64,000 bases of DNA from Sambucus nigra (Eukaryota; Streptophyta; Magnoliopsida; Dipsacales; Adoxaceae), in the NCBI GenBank assembly GCA_949130495.1, contig OX422221.1:145919405-145983404 (forward strand), in the 5' to 3' direction. How positions within the stretch are numbered: position 1 is the stretch's first letter; each line of letters starts with the position of its first letter. Both the position numbers and the translations under genes were made by a program. Below, piece by piece: positions 22,996 through 34,087 of the stretch. Below the pieces are notes generated by a model that saw only the letters and a list, made by a program, of their open reading frames with translations, ran no database searches and was not told the DNA's origin.

Positions 22996-25303
22996 TGTCA
23001 CGACCCCAACCCAAAATAGTATTAGGGAATGAGTGTCTTGACATGCCACCAAGGCAACAAATATTCCGATTTAATTGTTTCCTTAAATAAATGCAACGGA
23101 TATATTATCACGTGGTTATGAATCATAAAATACTGAAAGTAAAGGAATTACGTCATCAGAGCTTTCTAAAGGAAACTTCATATATATTAAAAGTAACAAC
23201 GGGTTACAACTTAAGAGAAAATTTAAACCTTATTACAAGAGAGCCAGACATGCTCTAAATAAACAATTTACAAAAAGAGCTCTAAAAGCTAAATCTTCAA
23301 TATAGTCCATTTTCATTCCGTCCGTGAGCCTAAACGTTTCCTAAAAAATGGTTATTTATACAACATCAGCTAAAAGCCGAATGAGGTTCAATCTCTAAAC
23401 ATTCCAGGGTTTTCAGAAAATAGATACCTATTCAAGTCAAAAGAGAAGGAATATACATATATGGAGAGGAACTTGCAGTAAATAGATATAATTTTGAAAT
23501 GAAATTATATATATCACAATTGGATAGCTCAGAATAAGACGAATGCAACAAATCAAATGTGATATCTTTTTCTTTCAATCATATCATTTTGATGGCCAAG
23601 TACACTCTAATACCCAGATAGATAGTGTTACCAAATGTTTCCACCTAGTAACATCACAGACAGATAATCATGATTTTTGGAACAACGCCTTATTTAGGGC
23701 ACACCAGCGATAAACCATCTGGGAAGGTACCACCCAAATATTTTCACCCGGTAGTCAAGGCCAATATAGTAAGAGAGTTTCCATGGGCCGAATCAACAAT
23801 TTCAGAATTCAAATCAGATGTTTATATGGAGAGATATAAACATATAACAAACGACGGAATCATCGGTGTCAGATGCATTTTGAGAATAAAATCATTTCAT
23901 AAAATATACATAGTTTGCATAATATAATATAATCAAAATGCGCAAGAAATTGCATAGAGTACTCACCCAAAATGGAGGTCAAATTTACTGGTATTGAGTC
24001 TTCGATCACACATTAATCTGATAAAGATTTAAGTAAACATTCTAAGGTCCAGTTTATACTATACTTTAATAATAACTTCCTCTTTTAAAGGATTACTGAA
24101 TCCCCATTTTTCAACTTTTAAAACTCATTGATAGTAATTGAAGAATTCAATTCATTGTCTTTCCTCATCAGTCGGTTCCGAGTAGAGATGGAGGGTCACA
24201 GGAGCACCACTTAAATACCATCTCATCTAGACAGAACATTTCCGGATCCATTCCCAGTAGAGATAGAGGGTCACAGGGGCACCACTTAAATATCATCTCA
24301 TCTAGACAGAACTTCACCGGGCCTGACTTTGAAATTACTTAAATGGGATTCCATAATAACGAACAATTTCTTTAAAAAGAATCATTTTTAAAAGTGTATA
24401 ATTTCAAACAAGTTTATAAAATCAACTTGGATTTGTTCTAAATTTTAAGTTTTGATTAGTGAATTCTTTATTGTATTTTACCAGCATAACTACTAAGTAA
24501 AGCTATAAAACAACAAATTAAAACTATAAAGATGCATTATAACATTAAGATTACCTTAAGATGAATATCCCTAAGAACTTCTTCTTAAACTTTCTCACAC
24601 TTTCTCTCACTATTTCTTTCTATAATTCTCAAGGAATTGGTGTGAGTTTAAAATGATCCCCAAAGGCCCTATTTATAGTTTTCCAAAGATATTTAGGTGT
24701 TGACACGTGTCTGGGTGATAAGGTTTCACTTTGGTGAGTCGTCGTTCACGTGTCGTGCAACGGATCAGCCTTGCAGTCTTGGTTTACCAAACGGCGACAC
24801 GTGTTTTTCCTTTTTCTAGAGGATTTACATGAGTTTTATCCTTTCCTATAGAGGTGACACGTGTGCAGTGGATATGTTCAAAAGAAAGCACGAGGTGGAA
24901 AGTTTTAGGGGTATAAGGGTCATTTTACACCTGAAGGGTATTTTAGTAATTTTACACCATATATTTTCAATATTTCTTTTAGGTCCCTAAAAATATTTTA
25001 TTTACAAAAAGGCCCCTTTTTATTTTTCATTTTGGTCCCTAAAACTTTCTTTATTAAAACCAAGTCCCTAAAGTTTCATAAAATTACATTTTCTACCCCA
25101 AAACTTATCACTTAGCTTAGGATGTGCCATAAAATCTCAGTTTGACCCATTTTACCGTTGATTCTTCGAATTTAAAAATGGGATTTGTCATATTAAGAAC
25201 TCGGAATATCATATATGTAATAATATATCATTATTAGATAGTAAGTGTGACGAAATTGAAAGAAGACAATTATATATTGGCATAAGAAAATGGGGTCATT
25301 ACA
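22996..25303 (-). repeat. Element C 5' LTR
   Basis: Followed on the minus strand by the primer-binding site; begins TGTAATGACCCC and ends GGTCGTGACA when read in element orientation. Confidence 0.95.
24670..24863 (-). promoter_or_regulatory. G-box cluster and TATA box, element C 5' LTR
   Basis: The same four CACGTG sites (24704-24709, 24747-24752, 24798-24803, 24858-24863) and TATAAATA (24677-24670, minus strand) are unchanged in the LTR that would drive the element. Confidence 0.72.
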
Positions 25304-25377
25304 CCTTGGGTTGACCGTCTTGTTATAATGCCTTGCGAGCTGTTGCTGATAGCTCGCTAGTTTTACTAGGGCTAGCT
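25304..25377 (-). pseudogene. pol: Integrase fragment of element B between insertions C and D
   Basis: A 74 bp island reading LASYQQQLARHYN on the minus strand, a typical Tat integrase segment between the catalytic core and the C-terminal domain. It lies between C (ending 25303) and D (starting 25378). CCTTG at its left is the partner of CATTG at 16026; CTAGC at its right is D's target duplication. Confidence 0.85.
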
Positions 25378-26594
25378 GTAAGGACAAATTTATCATGTCC
25401 GAAATCTTTAATTTGTATATGTCGTACGCCGCTACAAAAGGCTCGTCTGTTCACGATCACATTTGACGGCCTCAATCCGAATTCCGAAAATCATGCATTT
25501 ATCAAGTGTCCTACATATGCCTCAACGATTTCACGTTCCACGATTTTAGGGGATTTACGCAAGTGGTACGGAAGAGAAATCAAAATTGTGAAAAAGGGCT
25601 TGATTGGTATGTTCAAGGGCATTTTAGTAATTGTAAAGCCATTGTCCGGAGGATGGGTCAACTGGAAAGTTGAAGAGCTTTCCGCAACGAAGATACTGGA
25701 AGAAACGACACCTCATTCCGAGCTACGGTGAATAAGTTATGGCCTTTTGAATTTGGTGAAAAATACTTTAAAACATCCTGGATTTTTTTAAGTGTTTTAA
25801 ACCTTTGGCCAGAATTTATCCCCGAATCCATCCCGAACCGGTTCGGGGGGACGAACCGGTTCGCAGGGACCCTGAATCGGTTCGGGTCCCCTGTTGGCTG
25901 GCAGATTCTGTGAGTTATTGGTATCACCACTTGCATCTCTTTTTGACTCACTTTTGAAACAAGATGAGTAATATCCGGCCCTATGCTTTCCTTGTCTTCC
26001 TCAAGATGTTTTGATATACTTTTATCCTCCCTATAAATGCCACTCCCTCTCCCATTGATAAGTACACAACATATGCACAACATACACATATCATTGAACT
26101 TGAAGAGGTGTTTTGGTGCAATAAACCTTCAAATATGGTTTTTACTCATTAAGGAGTATTTTATGGAGAAGCCGGTATCTTCTTCATTGCGGCCCATCTG
26201 GAATTCTTGCGGGAGATTCCATCCGACGACATCGGAACGACACCCGCGGGTATTTTCTTATGTCACATTTATTTTCATTATAATCCGTGTAAACCGTTCT
26301 TTACAAATTATACTGAAAATAATATGGTTTTGCCCTGCGGGGATTTTTCCTGATATGTTGTGTCGCATGCATTTTATATTTATTTGATATATTATCTAGA
26401 TGCATGTTTTTAGGATTTAATTGAAATACCGTGTTCAATTAAATATCTGATTTTATGTTTATGGGTTGTATTTATTTTATTCCAAAATAGAATAAAATTG
26501 AATATGGTTTAAATTGGAATCTTGCGAATATAATAATAATAATATAATTTTTATTTCGATATCACACACCGCCCTGCGCTCATCGCGCTTTTCA
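25378..26594 (+). repeat. Element D 5' LTR
   Basis: Full-length match to 29293-30509. Contains AACCGGTTCG palindromes followed by a TATA box at 26032. Reading frames of 116-143 codons on both strands recur in the other LTR because it is a copy; none resembles a known protein. Confidence 0.95.
25833..26039 (+). promoter_or_regulatory. CCGAACCGGTTCGG palindrome cluster and TATA box, element D 5' LTR
   Basis: Palindromes at 25833-25848, 25852-25863 and a decayed one at 25874-25886 precede TATAAATG at 26032-26039 by about 145-200 bp. This marks U3 and places the transcript start near 26065. Confidence 0.6.
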
Positions 26595-26610
26595 AATTAG
26601 TATCAGAGCG
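26595..26610 (+). other. Primer-binding site of element D
   Basis: AATTAGTATCAGAGCG directly follows the 5' LTR, one mismatch from the TGGTATCAGAGC initiator-tRNA(Met) site. A better copy (AATTGGTATCAGAGCTGG) lies about 100 bp downstream near 26688, suggesting a local duplication. Confidence 0.75.
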
Positions 26611-26801
26611 GGTTACGCTAATTTATCGCATGATCCTGATTTTTCGAGGATTTACTTTCTGATACAATTTCTCTACTCACGTTTTCAAATTGGTATCAGA
26701 GCTGGTTGCGCTAATTTTTCGTGTATTCCTATTTTTCGCAAATCTGTGTGATATCGATTTTTAAAGAAAAAATTTGCTTTGTGTTTATTCGCAATTTTTC
26801 A

Positions 26802-27677
26802 ATGGAACGCCCATCTAACGTGGAGCCTATTTTTGAAATTGTTCACGAACATGCTGAAAAATTAAAACTCTTGAATTTGACTCTTTGCAAAAAAATTAAA
26901 GTTTTAGAAAAAGAAAATTCTCGTTTTAAATACGCAATGGATCTTTTGCAAATAGTTTAAATTCAAAGAGATTTTTATCGTGAAAATTTTGTTTCCTTGG
27001 ACCGTGACTTCAATGATTTAAAATTGTCCAGGAAGGAGAGTGATGAGAAAGTCCTTTTTTTAGAAAAAGAATTGGAGGATTTAAAAAACTCTCGGGTTCC
27101 CGTTTGGGCCGTCGAGGATAAAAAATTAATCGATGATTTTACGGTACTTGAAAAGACTCTTAAGTATAAGTTTGTTTTAATTGAGGGGGAGAGAGACACG
27201 CTTTTAGGAATTATTGAAAATTTAAAAAAGGCACCCCTTAATTTGGAAGAGTCTAATTCTTTGCTTGAGTCAAAAATTTTGAAGTTAAAAAATGATTTGA
27301 CAGACTCAAGTAGGTTTGACAGTGATGCTAACAGCTCATCTTGTTCTCATGCTTCCAGTGCTAAAGCCAAGACCATCATTTGTTTTAGAGGATCAACCGT
27401 TTCCAAGGACATTAGAAAAAAACACTCTTTAGGTAACATTCCTCCCGTTTACACATGTTCTCATTGTGGTAGGAAATGTCACCTTAGGCGTTTTTGTTTT
27501 AATCTTGGAAGATGTCCTTGGAAGTTTAAGTCTAGTATTCTCGTGGTTTCAAAAGCCCCCACACGACGTTTCACATCTACTTGGGTTAGGAAATCACCTT
27601 TGGATACACTAGATTTTAGACTTGTTGATTCTCGTTTGCTTGCACATGATTCTTCTCTTTCTATATCATATAGATGA
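26802..27677 (+). pseudogene. gag: gag of element D, one premature stop
   Basis: ATG at 26802; one in-frame TAA at 26958-26960, after which the same frame stays open to 27677. The product would be mostly coiled coil (VLEKENSRFKYAMDLL, FLEKELEDLKNS), then a zinc knuckle CSHCGRKCHLRRFC that keeps the C-x2-C-x4-H-x4-C spacing but lacks the usual Gly before His. It corresponds to the C-terminal half of gag in element A; the Copia N-terminal domain is missing. No pol follows. Confidence 0.72.
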
Positions 27678-29279
27678 TTGTGTTCGCATGTTTGTCATAC
27701 GCTAGTTTTTTTTTTCATTATATATATATTTGCTAGCGTTATGACATGTACTTTGTGTATAAATTTTTTAAAAAATACGAAAAGATTTTATTTTGATAAA
27801 AAATTTTAAAAATCCAAAAAGATTTTTGTATTTTGTTTTGCACATTTTTTGAATGAGCTTTAGGATGACCAAGTCACAATATCATTCCTCATTTTTCATG
27901 TGACTTTTTGATAGTGTTTTCAGACAATATGTCATTTCATCCATGTGCTTTATAATGTTTGGAGTCATTAAGATGTAATTAAGTGTTACTTCTTACTTGT
28001 TTGACTCATGAGTTCCTTTATTGCACACATGCACGGATTTGTTTGATTTTTTTTCTTGTCTTATCACATGTTGGTTGGGTGTTTTCACTTCAATCCTTCT
28101 CTTAAAACAAAGCAAGCATGATAAAACTTGATAAGATTGGTGTGCATGTAAGAACCGTTTTGGTGAGACTGCGTGATTTTTTTTTTAAAACGGGGAGGGG
28201 CTGCGAAAGGTCAATATCTTTTCTTTGCGCAAAAGCCACCGTTAATATGGACCTAAAAAATTGAGGAATTTTATTATCCGGGATCCAAAGAGGTTAAAAG
28301 AGCCCGAAAAAATTTAAAGGCAATAAAAGGCAAAACATGCCAACTATGGGCCAATAGGTTTCACCATCAATTCTTCAAAGTTTGAGAATTTAGTTTAACA
28401 CCTCTAAAAGAAAATATATCTGAGGGTGTTTGGTTGGAAAATTTAAACGGGTTTGCACGTCGTTGAAAATCATGAAAAAGGGCTAATTAGTTTTGGACGT
28501 TATTGGTGTGGAAATCACTTTTACTTTGATTTGTTGATTTGATTAAGACGATGTCATCTAAATTCAACATTTTTTACACCTAGGGAATATTTTGATGTTC
28601 ATTCGTTAGGAGTACTCGTATGCATCGTGCACATATGATTGATTGAGTTTATTTACCTATCGAATGTGTTCACACCCCTACATTTACGCTATCACCGACT
28701 TGGTTGTTTTTGTGTTCTTTTATGGTGTGATGTCGTTTTGGATATTTATTTTGTACATTTTTTTGAAAAATTAAAAAATAAAACATTCTTTGATTCTTTG
28801 AAAAATTCAAAATATTGAAAAAATTTGAAAGAAAAAATATACATTTTTTTGTGAAATAATCCATATTTATGCTTCTCATATCTGTCTATTTGGGGACATC
28901 ATAAAAAGGGGGAGAATGAATTATGGGGGAGAAAATCCAAGTGGTGAAAATTTTATTTTGATTTATCTATGATTTGCTGAAAGTTAATGGATCATATCAT
29001 TATAAATCAAACTGTTGCGCGTCACGGGTATTTGTTTTTGCTCATATGTGTAGGTACAAAGTTGATATCTATTGGATTACACACCCTGATGAGAAAAGCT
29101 TTGGGAGTTTCTGAATGAGTTGAAGATTTGAAGCTGTTGATGTTTGTTTGGCGACATGTCAATTAGTATTCTCAGTTTTTGGGTTTAATGGGGATATTAT
29201 TGTATATGTCATTTGTTTGGGGAGATTTGTTTTGGGGAGTTTGCATAATTCGGACTTTTATGTATGTATCGACATAAAC
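27678..29279 (+). other. Non-coding interior of element D
   Basis: 1.6 kb with no protease, integrase, RT or RNase H. It contains 28188-28260, similar to 38814-38745 in element A, and a GTTCACACCCCTACATTTACG stretch near 28668 also echoed there. Confidence 0.6.
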
Positions 29280-29292
29280 ATAGGGGGAGATT
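29280..29292 (+). other. Polypurine tract of element D
   Basis: ATAGGGGGAGATT immediately before the 3' LTR. Confidence 0.85.
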
Positions 29293-30509
29293 TGTAAGGA
29301 CAAATTTATCATGTCCGAAATGTTTAATTTGTATATGTCGTACGCCGCTACAAAAGGCTCGTCTGTTCACGATCACATTTGACGGCCTCAATCCGAATTC
29401 TGAAAATCATGCATTTATCAAGTTTCCTACATATGCCTCAATGATTTCACGTTCCACGATTTTAGGGGATTTATGCAAGTGGTACGGAAGAGAAATCAAA
29501 ACTGTGAAAAAGGGCTTGATTGGTATGTTCAAGGGCATTTTGGTAATTATACAGCCACCGTCCGGAGGACGGGTCAACTATAAAGTTGAAGATCTTGCCG
29601 CAACGAAGATACTGGAAGAAACGAAACCTCATGCCGAGCTACGGTGAATAAGTTATGGCCTTTTGAATTTGGTGAAAAATACTTTAAAACATCCTGGATT
29701 TTTTTAAGTGTTTTAAACCTTTGGCCAGAACTTGTCCCCGAACCCAGCCCGAACCGGTTCGGGGGGTTGAACCGGTTCACAGGGACCCTGAACCTGTTCG
29801 GGACCCCTATTGGCTGGCAGATTCTGTGAGTTATTGGTATCACCACTTGCATCTCTTTTTGACTCACTTTTGAAACAAGATGAGTAATATCCAACCCTAT
29901 GCTTTCCTTGTCTTCCTCAAGATGTTTTGAGAGACTTTTATCCTCCCTATAAATGCCACTCCATCTCCCATTGATAAGTACACAACATATGCACAACATA
30001 CACATATCATTGAACCTTGAAGAGGTGTTTTGGTGCAATAAACCTTCAAATATGGTTTTTAGTCATTGAGGAGTATTTTGTGGAGAAGCCGGTATCTTCT
30101 TCATTTCTTCCCATCTGGAATTCTTGCGGGAGATTTCAGCCGACGACATCGGAACCGACACCTGCGGGTATTTTCATATGTCACATTTATTTTCATTATA
30201 ATCCGTGTAAACCGTTCTTAACAAATTATACTGAAAATAATATGGTTTTGCCCTGCGGGGATTTTTCCTGATATGTTGTGTCACATGCATTTTATATTTA
30301 TTTGATATATCATCTAGATGCATGTTTTTAGGATTAAATTGAAATACCGTGTTCAATTAAATATCTTATTTTATGTTTATGGCCTGTATTTATTTTATTC
30401 CAAAATAGAATCAAATTGAATATGGTTTAAATTGGAATCTTGCGAATATAATAATAATATAATTTTTATTTCGATATCACACACTGCCCCGCGCTCATCG
30501 CGCTTTTCA
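29293..30509 (+). repeat. Element D 3' LTR
   Basis: Preceded by the polypurine tract and followed by the CTAGC duplication. Confidence 0.95.
29748..29955 (+). promoter_or_regulatory. CCGAACCGGTTCGG cluster and TATA box, element D 3' LTR
   Basis: Same arrangement as in the 5' LTR: palindromes from 29748 to about 29803, TATAAATG at 29948-29955. Confidence 0.58.
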
Positions 30510-31203
30510 CTAGCTCTCGGCGCTCGTCGACTAGGTCGAGCTCAGCGAGCAATGCTGCATCATTATGGCCCTGGTCGACAAGGCTGGACCTCATTGTTGG
30601 CAAGCCTGCTTCTAATGGGATGACTGCTTCCATTCCATATGTCAGCGAAAATGGGGTTTCCCCTGTTGCTTGTCGTGGAGTGGTTCGGTAGGCCCATAGA
30701 ATGTGTGGTAATTCATTTACCCATGCTCCTTTGGCTCACTCTAATCTCTTATTTAATTCGGCGATCACCATTTTATTGGAAGCCTCGGCTTGACCATTGC
30801 TCTGAGGATAGGCCACCGAGCTGAAATGGTGTCTGATTCTATGTTCATTACAGAAACTCTGAAAAGAGCCGCTCTCGAACTGCGTTCTATTGTTTGTGAT
30901 GATGGTTCTGGGGATGCCAAAACAAGTGATTATATTTTTCCATATGAATCTCATCATATCTGCATCTCAGATGTTTGCTATGGGTTTTGCCTCGATCCAT
31001 TTGGTGAAGTAGTCCGTTGCGACCAACAAATATTTACGATTGCCGGTGGCGGTAGGAAGTGGTCCTATGATGTCCGTTCCCCATTGGGAGAATGGCCATG
31101 GGCTGGATAGTAATTTTAGGTTGCTAGCAGGTTGGTGGACCATAGGAGCTAGAAGTTGGCATTTCAGGCACTTGCGAACATACATCACAGAGTCCCTTTG
31201 CAT
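30510..31203 (-). pseudogene. pol: Integrase of element B, N-terminal part and catalytic core
   Basis: Two open pieces, 31203-30967 and 30957-30736, carry CLKCQ of the zinc-binding domain, WGTDIIGPLP (first catalytic Asp) and the GQAEASNK segment with the catalytic Glu. At the second position the frame reads IITNNRTQFES, with Asn where the catalytic Asp is normally found. Breaks separate the pieces, and the frame is cut at 30510 by element D. Confidence 0.82.
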
Positions 31204-31472
31204 ATATGGACACTAATAGTCTTCCTTTATTACTTGGAAAGCCAGGGACCTTCCTCTAATATGGCTTCCACAGATTCCTCGTGAAGATCATGTAGAACCT
31301 GCTCGACATTCTTTGGGTGAAGGCATTAAAGGTAGGGACTGTAAAAGGATCTCTTATATAGCTTGCCCTCTGGTGATAAGTGAAAGCGAGCAGCTTTGAC
31401 TCTTATCTGGTGAGCGGTTTTCTTATCATCTGGGAGTGTGCCATCCTTCAGATAGTTCCTTAAAGGGTCTAT

Positions 31473-31895
31473 CTAGCTGGGTGCTGACTCCATTTGGAGC
31501 ATCTGCTCCCCGCCTGGCGGCTTGCTATTACGGTTAATGCTCGGATGAGCGAGGAAATCGATGGGGATTGTTCTTTTTAAGTGAGAATTGACTGCTGAAC
31601 TCAGGGCTGCTAGAGCGTCAGCATGGCTGTTCTGTCCCCTGGGAAACTGCTGGACATTGATTTCTTCAAAGCTAGCCATCAGACTTTTTACTAAGGCGAG
31701 GTAAACTGCCATTCTTTCATCTCTTGTATTGTAGTCTCCACTTATCTGATTGGAGACTAATTGAGAATCGCCGAACACCTGTAAATGCTTTGCTCCCAAA
31801 GTGTGTGCCTTCTGTAGGCCTGCTATTAAGGCTTCATATTCTTCTTCGTTATTGGAGGCTGCAAATCCAAACCTGATTCCTTGTTCAAGGATCAT
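31473..31895 (-). pseudogene. pol: Second (archaeal-type) RNase H of element B
   Basis: A 140-codon frame with [21 protein letters not shown] and [10 protein letters not shown] matches the RVT_3-type RNase H that Tat elements carry after the usual RNase H. It is the clearest lineage marker in B. Its upstream part is interrupted near 31900-32000. Confidence 0.85.
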
Positions 31896-32011
31896 ATCCT
31901 CTGAAGTAATGAGGACAATACCTACTCCTGCCCCTTTGAGTTGGAGGCTCCATCAACGAACAATTTCCAGGTTCCCTCCGTCGCGTGGTTCTTTTGTTTT
32001 GCTAGTTGAGG

Positions 32012-32575
32012 TTATTTAGAAGGTAGCTCGCCTATGAATTCGGCTATGAAATCAGCAAGGGTCTTCCCCTTGATTGCATTCCTTGGTTGAAATTGGATGT
32101 CAACCCGTCCGAGCTCGACTGACCATTTAGACAATCTTCCCGATAAATCCTCCTTCCTCAGGATTGCTTTAAGGGGGTGCGATGTAAGGACGATTATAGT
32201 GTGTGCTTCGAAATAGTGCTTCAGCTTTCTCGAAGCCACTACTAGGGAGAAGGCGAGCTTCTCCAGTGGTAGGTATCTCTGCTTGGCGTCCAGTAAGGTC
32301 TTGCTCGCGTAGTAAATGGGGTGCTGGATTCCTGCAACTTCGCACATTAATGCTGAACTGACAGTGTGGTTGGAAACTGAGAGGTATAAGTACAAGGAAT
32401 TTGTTTCCTGTGGTATGACGAGCAGTGATGGGGAGCTGAGGTAAGCCTTGAGCTCGTCTAATGCCCTCGAGCAATCTTGGTACCATTCTACCGTTTTGTT
32501 TCCTTTTATAAGCTGAAAGAAAGGCTTGCACTTCTCGTAGGACTTAGAGATAAAGCGGTTTAATGCAGAGAGCAT
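32012..32575 (-). pseudogene. pol: RNase H (first) of element B
   Basis: A 187-codon frame covering the RT connection and RNase H, with PIYYASKTL and a C-terminal GKTLADFIAEF typical of Tat. It is out of step with the preceding RT piece. Confidence 0.82.
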
Positions 32576-32788
32576 ACCGGTGAGCTTCTGTACGTCTCAG
32601 ATTGTTCGAGGAGGTTGTACCCTGTTTATTGCATCGATCTGGTCTGGGTTAGCCTCGATGCCTCTCTTACTGACCAAGTACCCAAGAAATTTTCCTGACT
32701 GGACACCGAAAGAACACTTGCTCGCATTAAGTTTCATTCGGTACTTCCTGAGGATTTCAAAGGTGTTTTATAGGTCTGAGATGTGGTT

Positions 32789-33439
32789 TTATTTCTTCTT
32801 TCTTTTAACGAGCCTATCATCGATGTAGACCTCTATGGTGTCTCCCATTTGATTCTTGAACATCTTGGTGACCAGCCGCTGGTAGGTTGCCCCTACGTTC
32901 TTGAGCCCGAAAGGCATGACCTTGTAGAAGTATAACCCAACTGTGGTGATGAATGCTATTTTGTTCTGGTCTGGGGCATACAGAGGGATCTGATGATATC
33001 CGGAGTATGCGTCCAGAAAAATCATTCTCTCGTGAGCTGTAGTGGCGTCTACCAGTTGATTAATTTTTGGGATGGGGAAACTGTCTTTAGGACATGCTCT
33101 ATTGAGGTCGGTGAAGTCGATGCAAACTCTCCACTTCCCGTTGCTTTTTGGAACTACTACTAGGTTGGATAGCCATTTGGGGAATTGCACCTTCCGTATA
33201 GATCTTGCATCCAACAGTTTGTCCACTTCTTTTTCCACGGCTTTTGCCTTCTCGGGTGAAGTTCTCTGTGCCTTCTGCGTGATTGGTTTGAAGGTAGGGT
33301 CGACGTGCAGCTGATGAAAAACCATACTAGGATCAATTCCAGGCAGCTCGTATGGTTCCCATGCGAAAACATCTACGTTGCTTCTCAGCAGAGTTGTCAA
33401 TTCCTTCTGTTCCTGGTCAGTGAGAGAGGCTCCCATCAA
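32789..33439 (-). pseudogene. pol: Reverse transcriptase of element B
   Basis: A 216-codon frame with KWRVCIDFTDLN, FLDAYSGYHQI, VMPFGLKN and the catalytic YIDD (about 32818-32829), all standard Ty3 RT motifs. The frame ends right after YIDD in a lysine run encoded by TTTCTTC-rich DNA, which suggests a local indel. Confidence 0.88.
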
Positions 33440-33553
33440 GAAAACTCTGTCACTGTCGCTATCACCAGCTGTAACCTCTACCAGGTCCTCGATGACCCGT
33501 TCAGAGGGGAGGAGCCTGGTCTCCTCTACTCCAGGTTTTCCGTACTTTAATTG

Positions 33554-34087
33554 CTACTTAGAAGGTGTCAGGCCTTCTTGTTCTTCAACTTTCTCGTTGG
33601 GCTTGTCCGCATTCCTTTCTGGTTTTGGGCGTATGGCCTCTATGAGGCACCTTCTTGCCATTGCTTGGTCGCCATGGATCTTCATTACTCCTTGCTTTGT
33701 CGTATATTTGAGCTTCTGGTGGTAGGTCGAGGAGACTGCCTTCATTGAATGCATCCATCCTCTGCCGAGAATAGCTTGGTATGGTGAATCTATATCGACC
33801 ACTAGAAACTCGATCATCTTAGAGGTTCTTCCGGCCCTTACTGGCAGCAAGATCTTTCCCAAGGGCATAGTTATTTTTCCAGCGAAGCCAACCAAAGGGA
33901 CAGTATCTTCCTTTAGGTCGGCAATGCTTAGATTCAATTTTCTGAATAGATCGAGATACATTACCTCGGACGAGCTTCCTTGGTCGACGAGTAACTTATC
34001 GACGTCAAAGTTAGCTATCCTGAGAGTAATAATCAAAGAATCATGATGTGGGATCCTCTCTCCTACTAGATCTTCATCTGTTAACAC
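33554..34087 (-). pseudogene. pol: Aspartic protease of element B
   Basis: A 177-codon frame with LLVDQGSSSEVMY, the Tat form of the protease active-site region (D-x-G-S-S), and ILGRGWMHSM further on. It overlaps the end of the gag frame by seven bases. Confidence 0.82.

Larger units (their letters stand above)
16031..25303 (-). mobile_element. Element C: Ty3 chromovirus, probably Tekay/Del clade
   Basis: LTRs 16031-18336 and 22996-25303 (2306 and 2308 bp) start TGTCACGACC and end TCATTACA on the plus strand. They differ at roughly 3% of positions in the first 275 bp by eye. Flanks CATTG and CCTTG match at four of five bases. Gag, protease, RT, RNase H, integrase and a C-terminal chromodomain lie on the minus strand, with an initiator-tRNA(Met) primer site. 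Domain order, chromodomain and LTR length fit the Tekay/Del clade. Structurally complete but coding-dead. Confidence 0.93.
25378..30509 (+). mobile_element. Element D: gag-only Copia-type LTR retrotransposon
   Basis: LTRs 25378-26594 and 29293-30509 are both 1217 bp, start TGTAAGGACAAATTT and end CGCGCTTTTCA. They are flanked by a perfect 5 bp duplication CTAGC (25373-25377 and 30510-30514). By eye they differ at roughly 4% in the first 280 bp. Orientation is plus from the primer-binding site and gag. The 2.7 kb interior has gag and non-coding DNA, no pol. It is related to A by LTR start, polypurine tract, gag coiled coil and zinc knuckle, and an internal non-coding block. Confidence 0.92.

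Noticed and set aside
25333..26089. Frames of 132 and 143 codons (plus and minus), repeated at 29264-30038
   Set aside because: Both are in the LTRs of D, overlap on opposite strands, and resemble no protein; one merely reads through the AACCGGTT palindromes.
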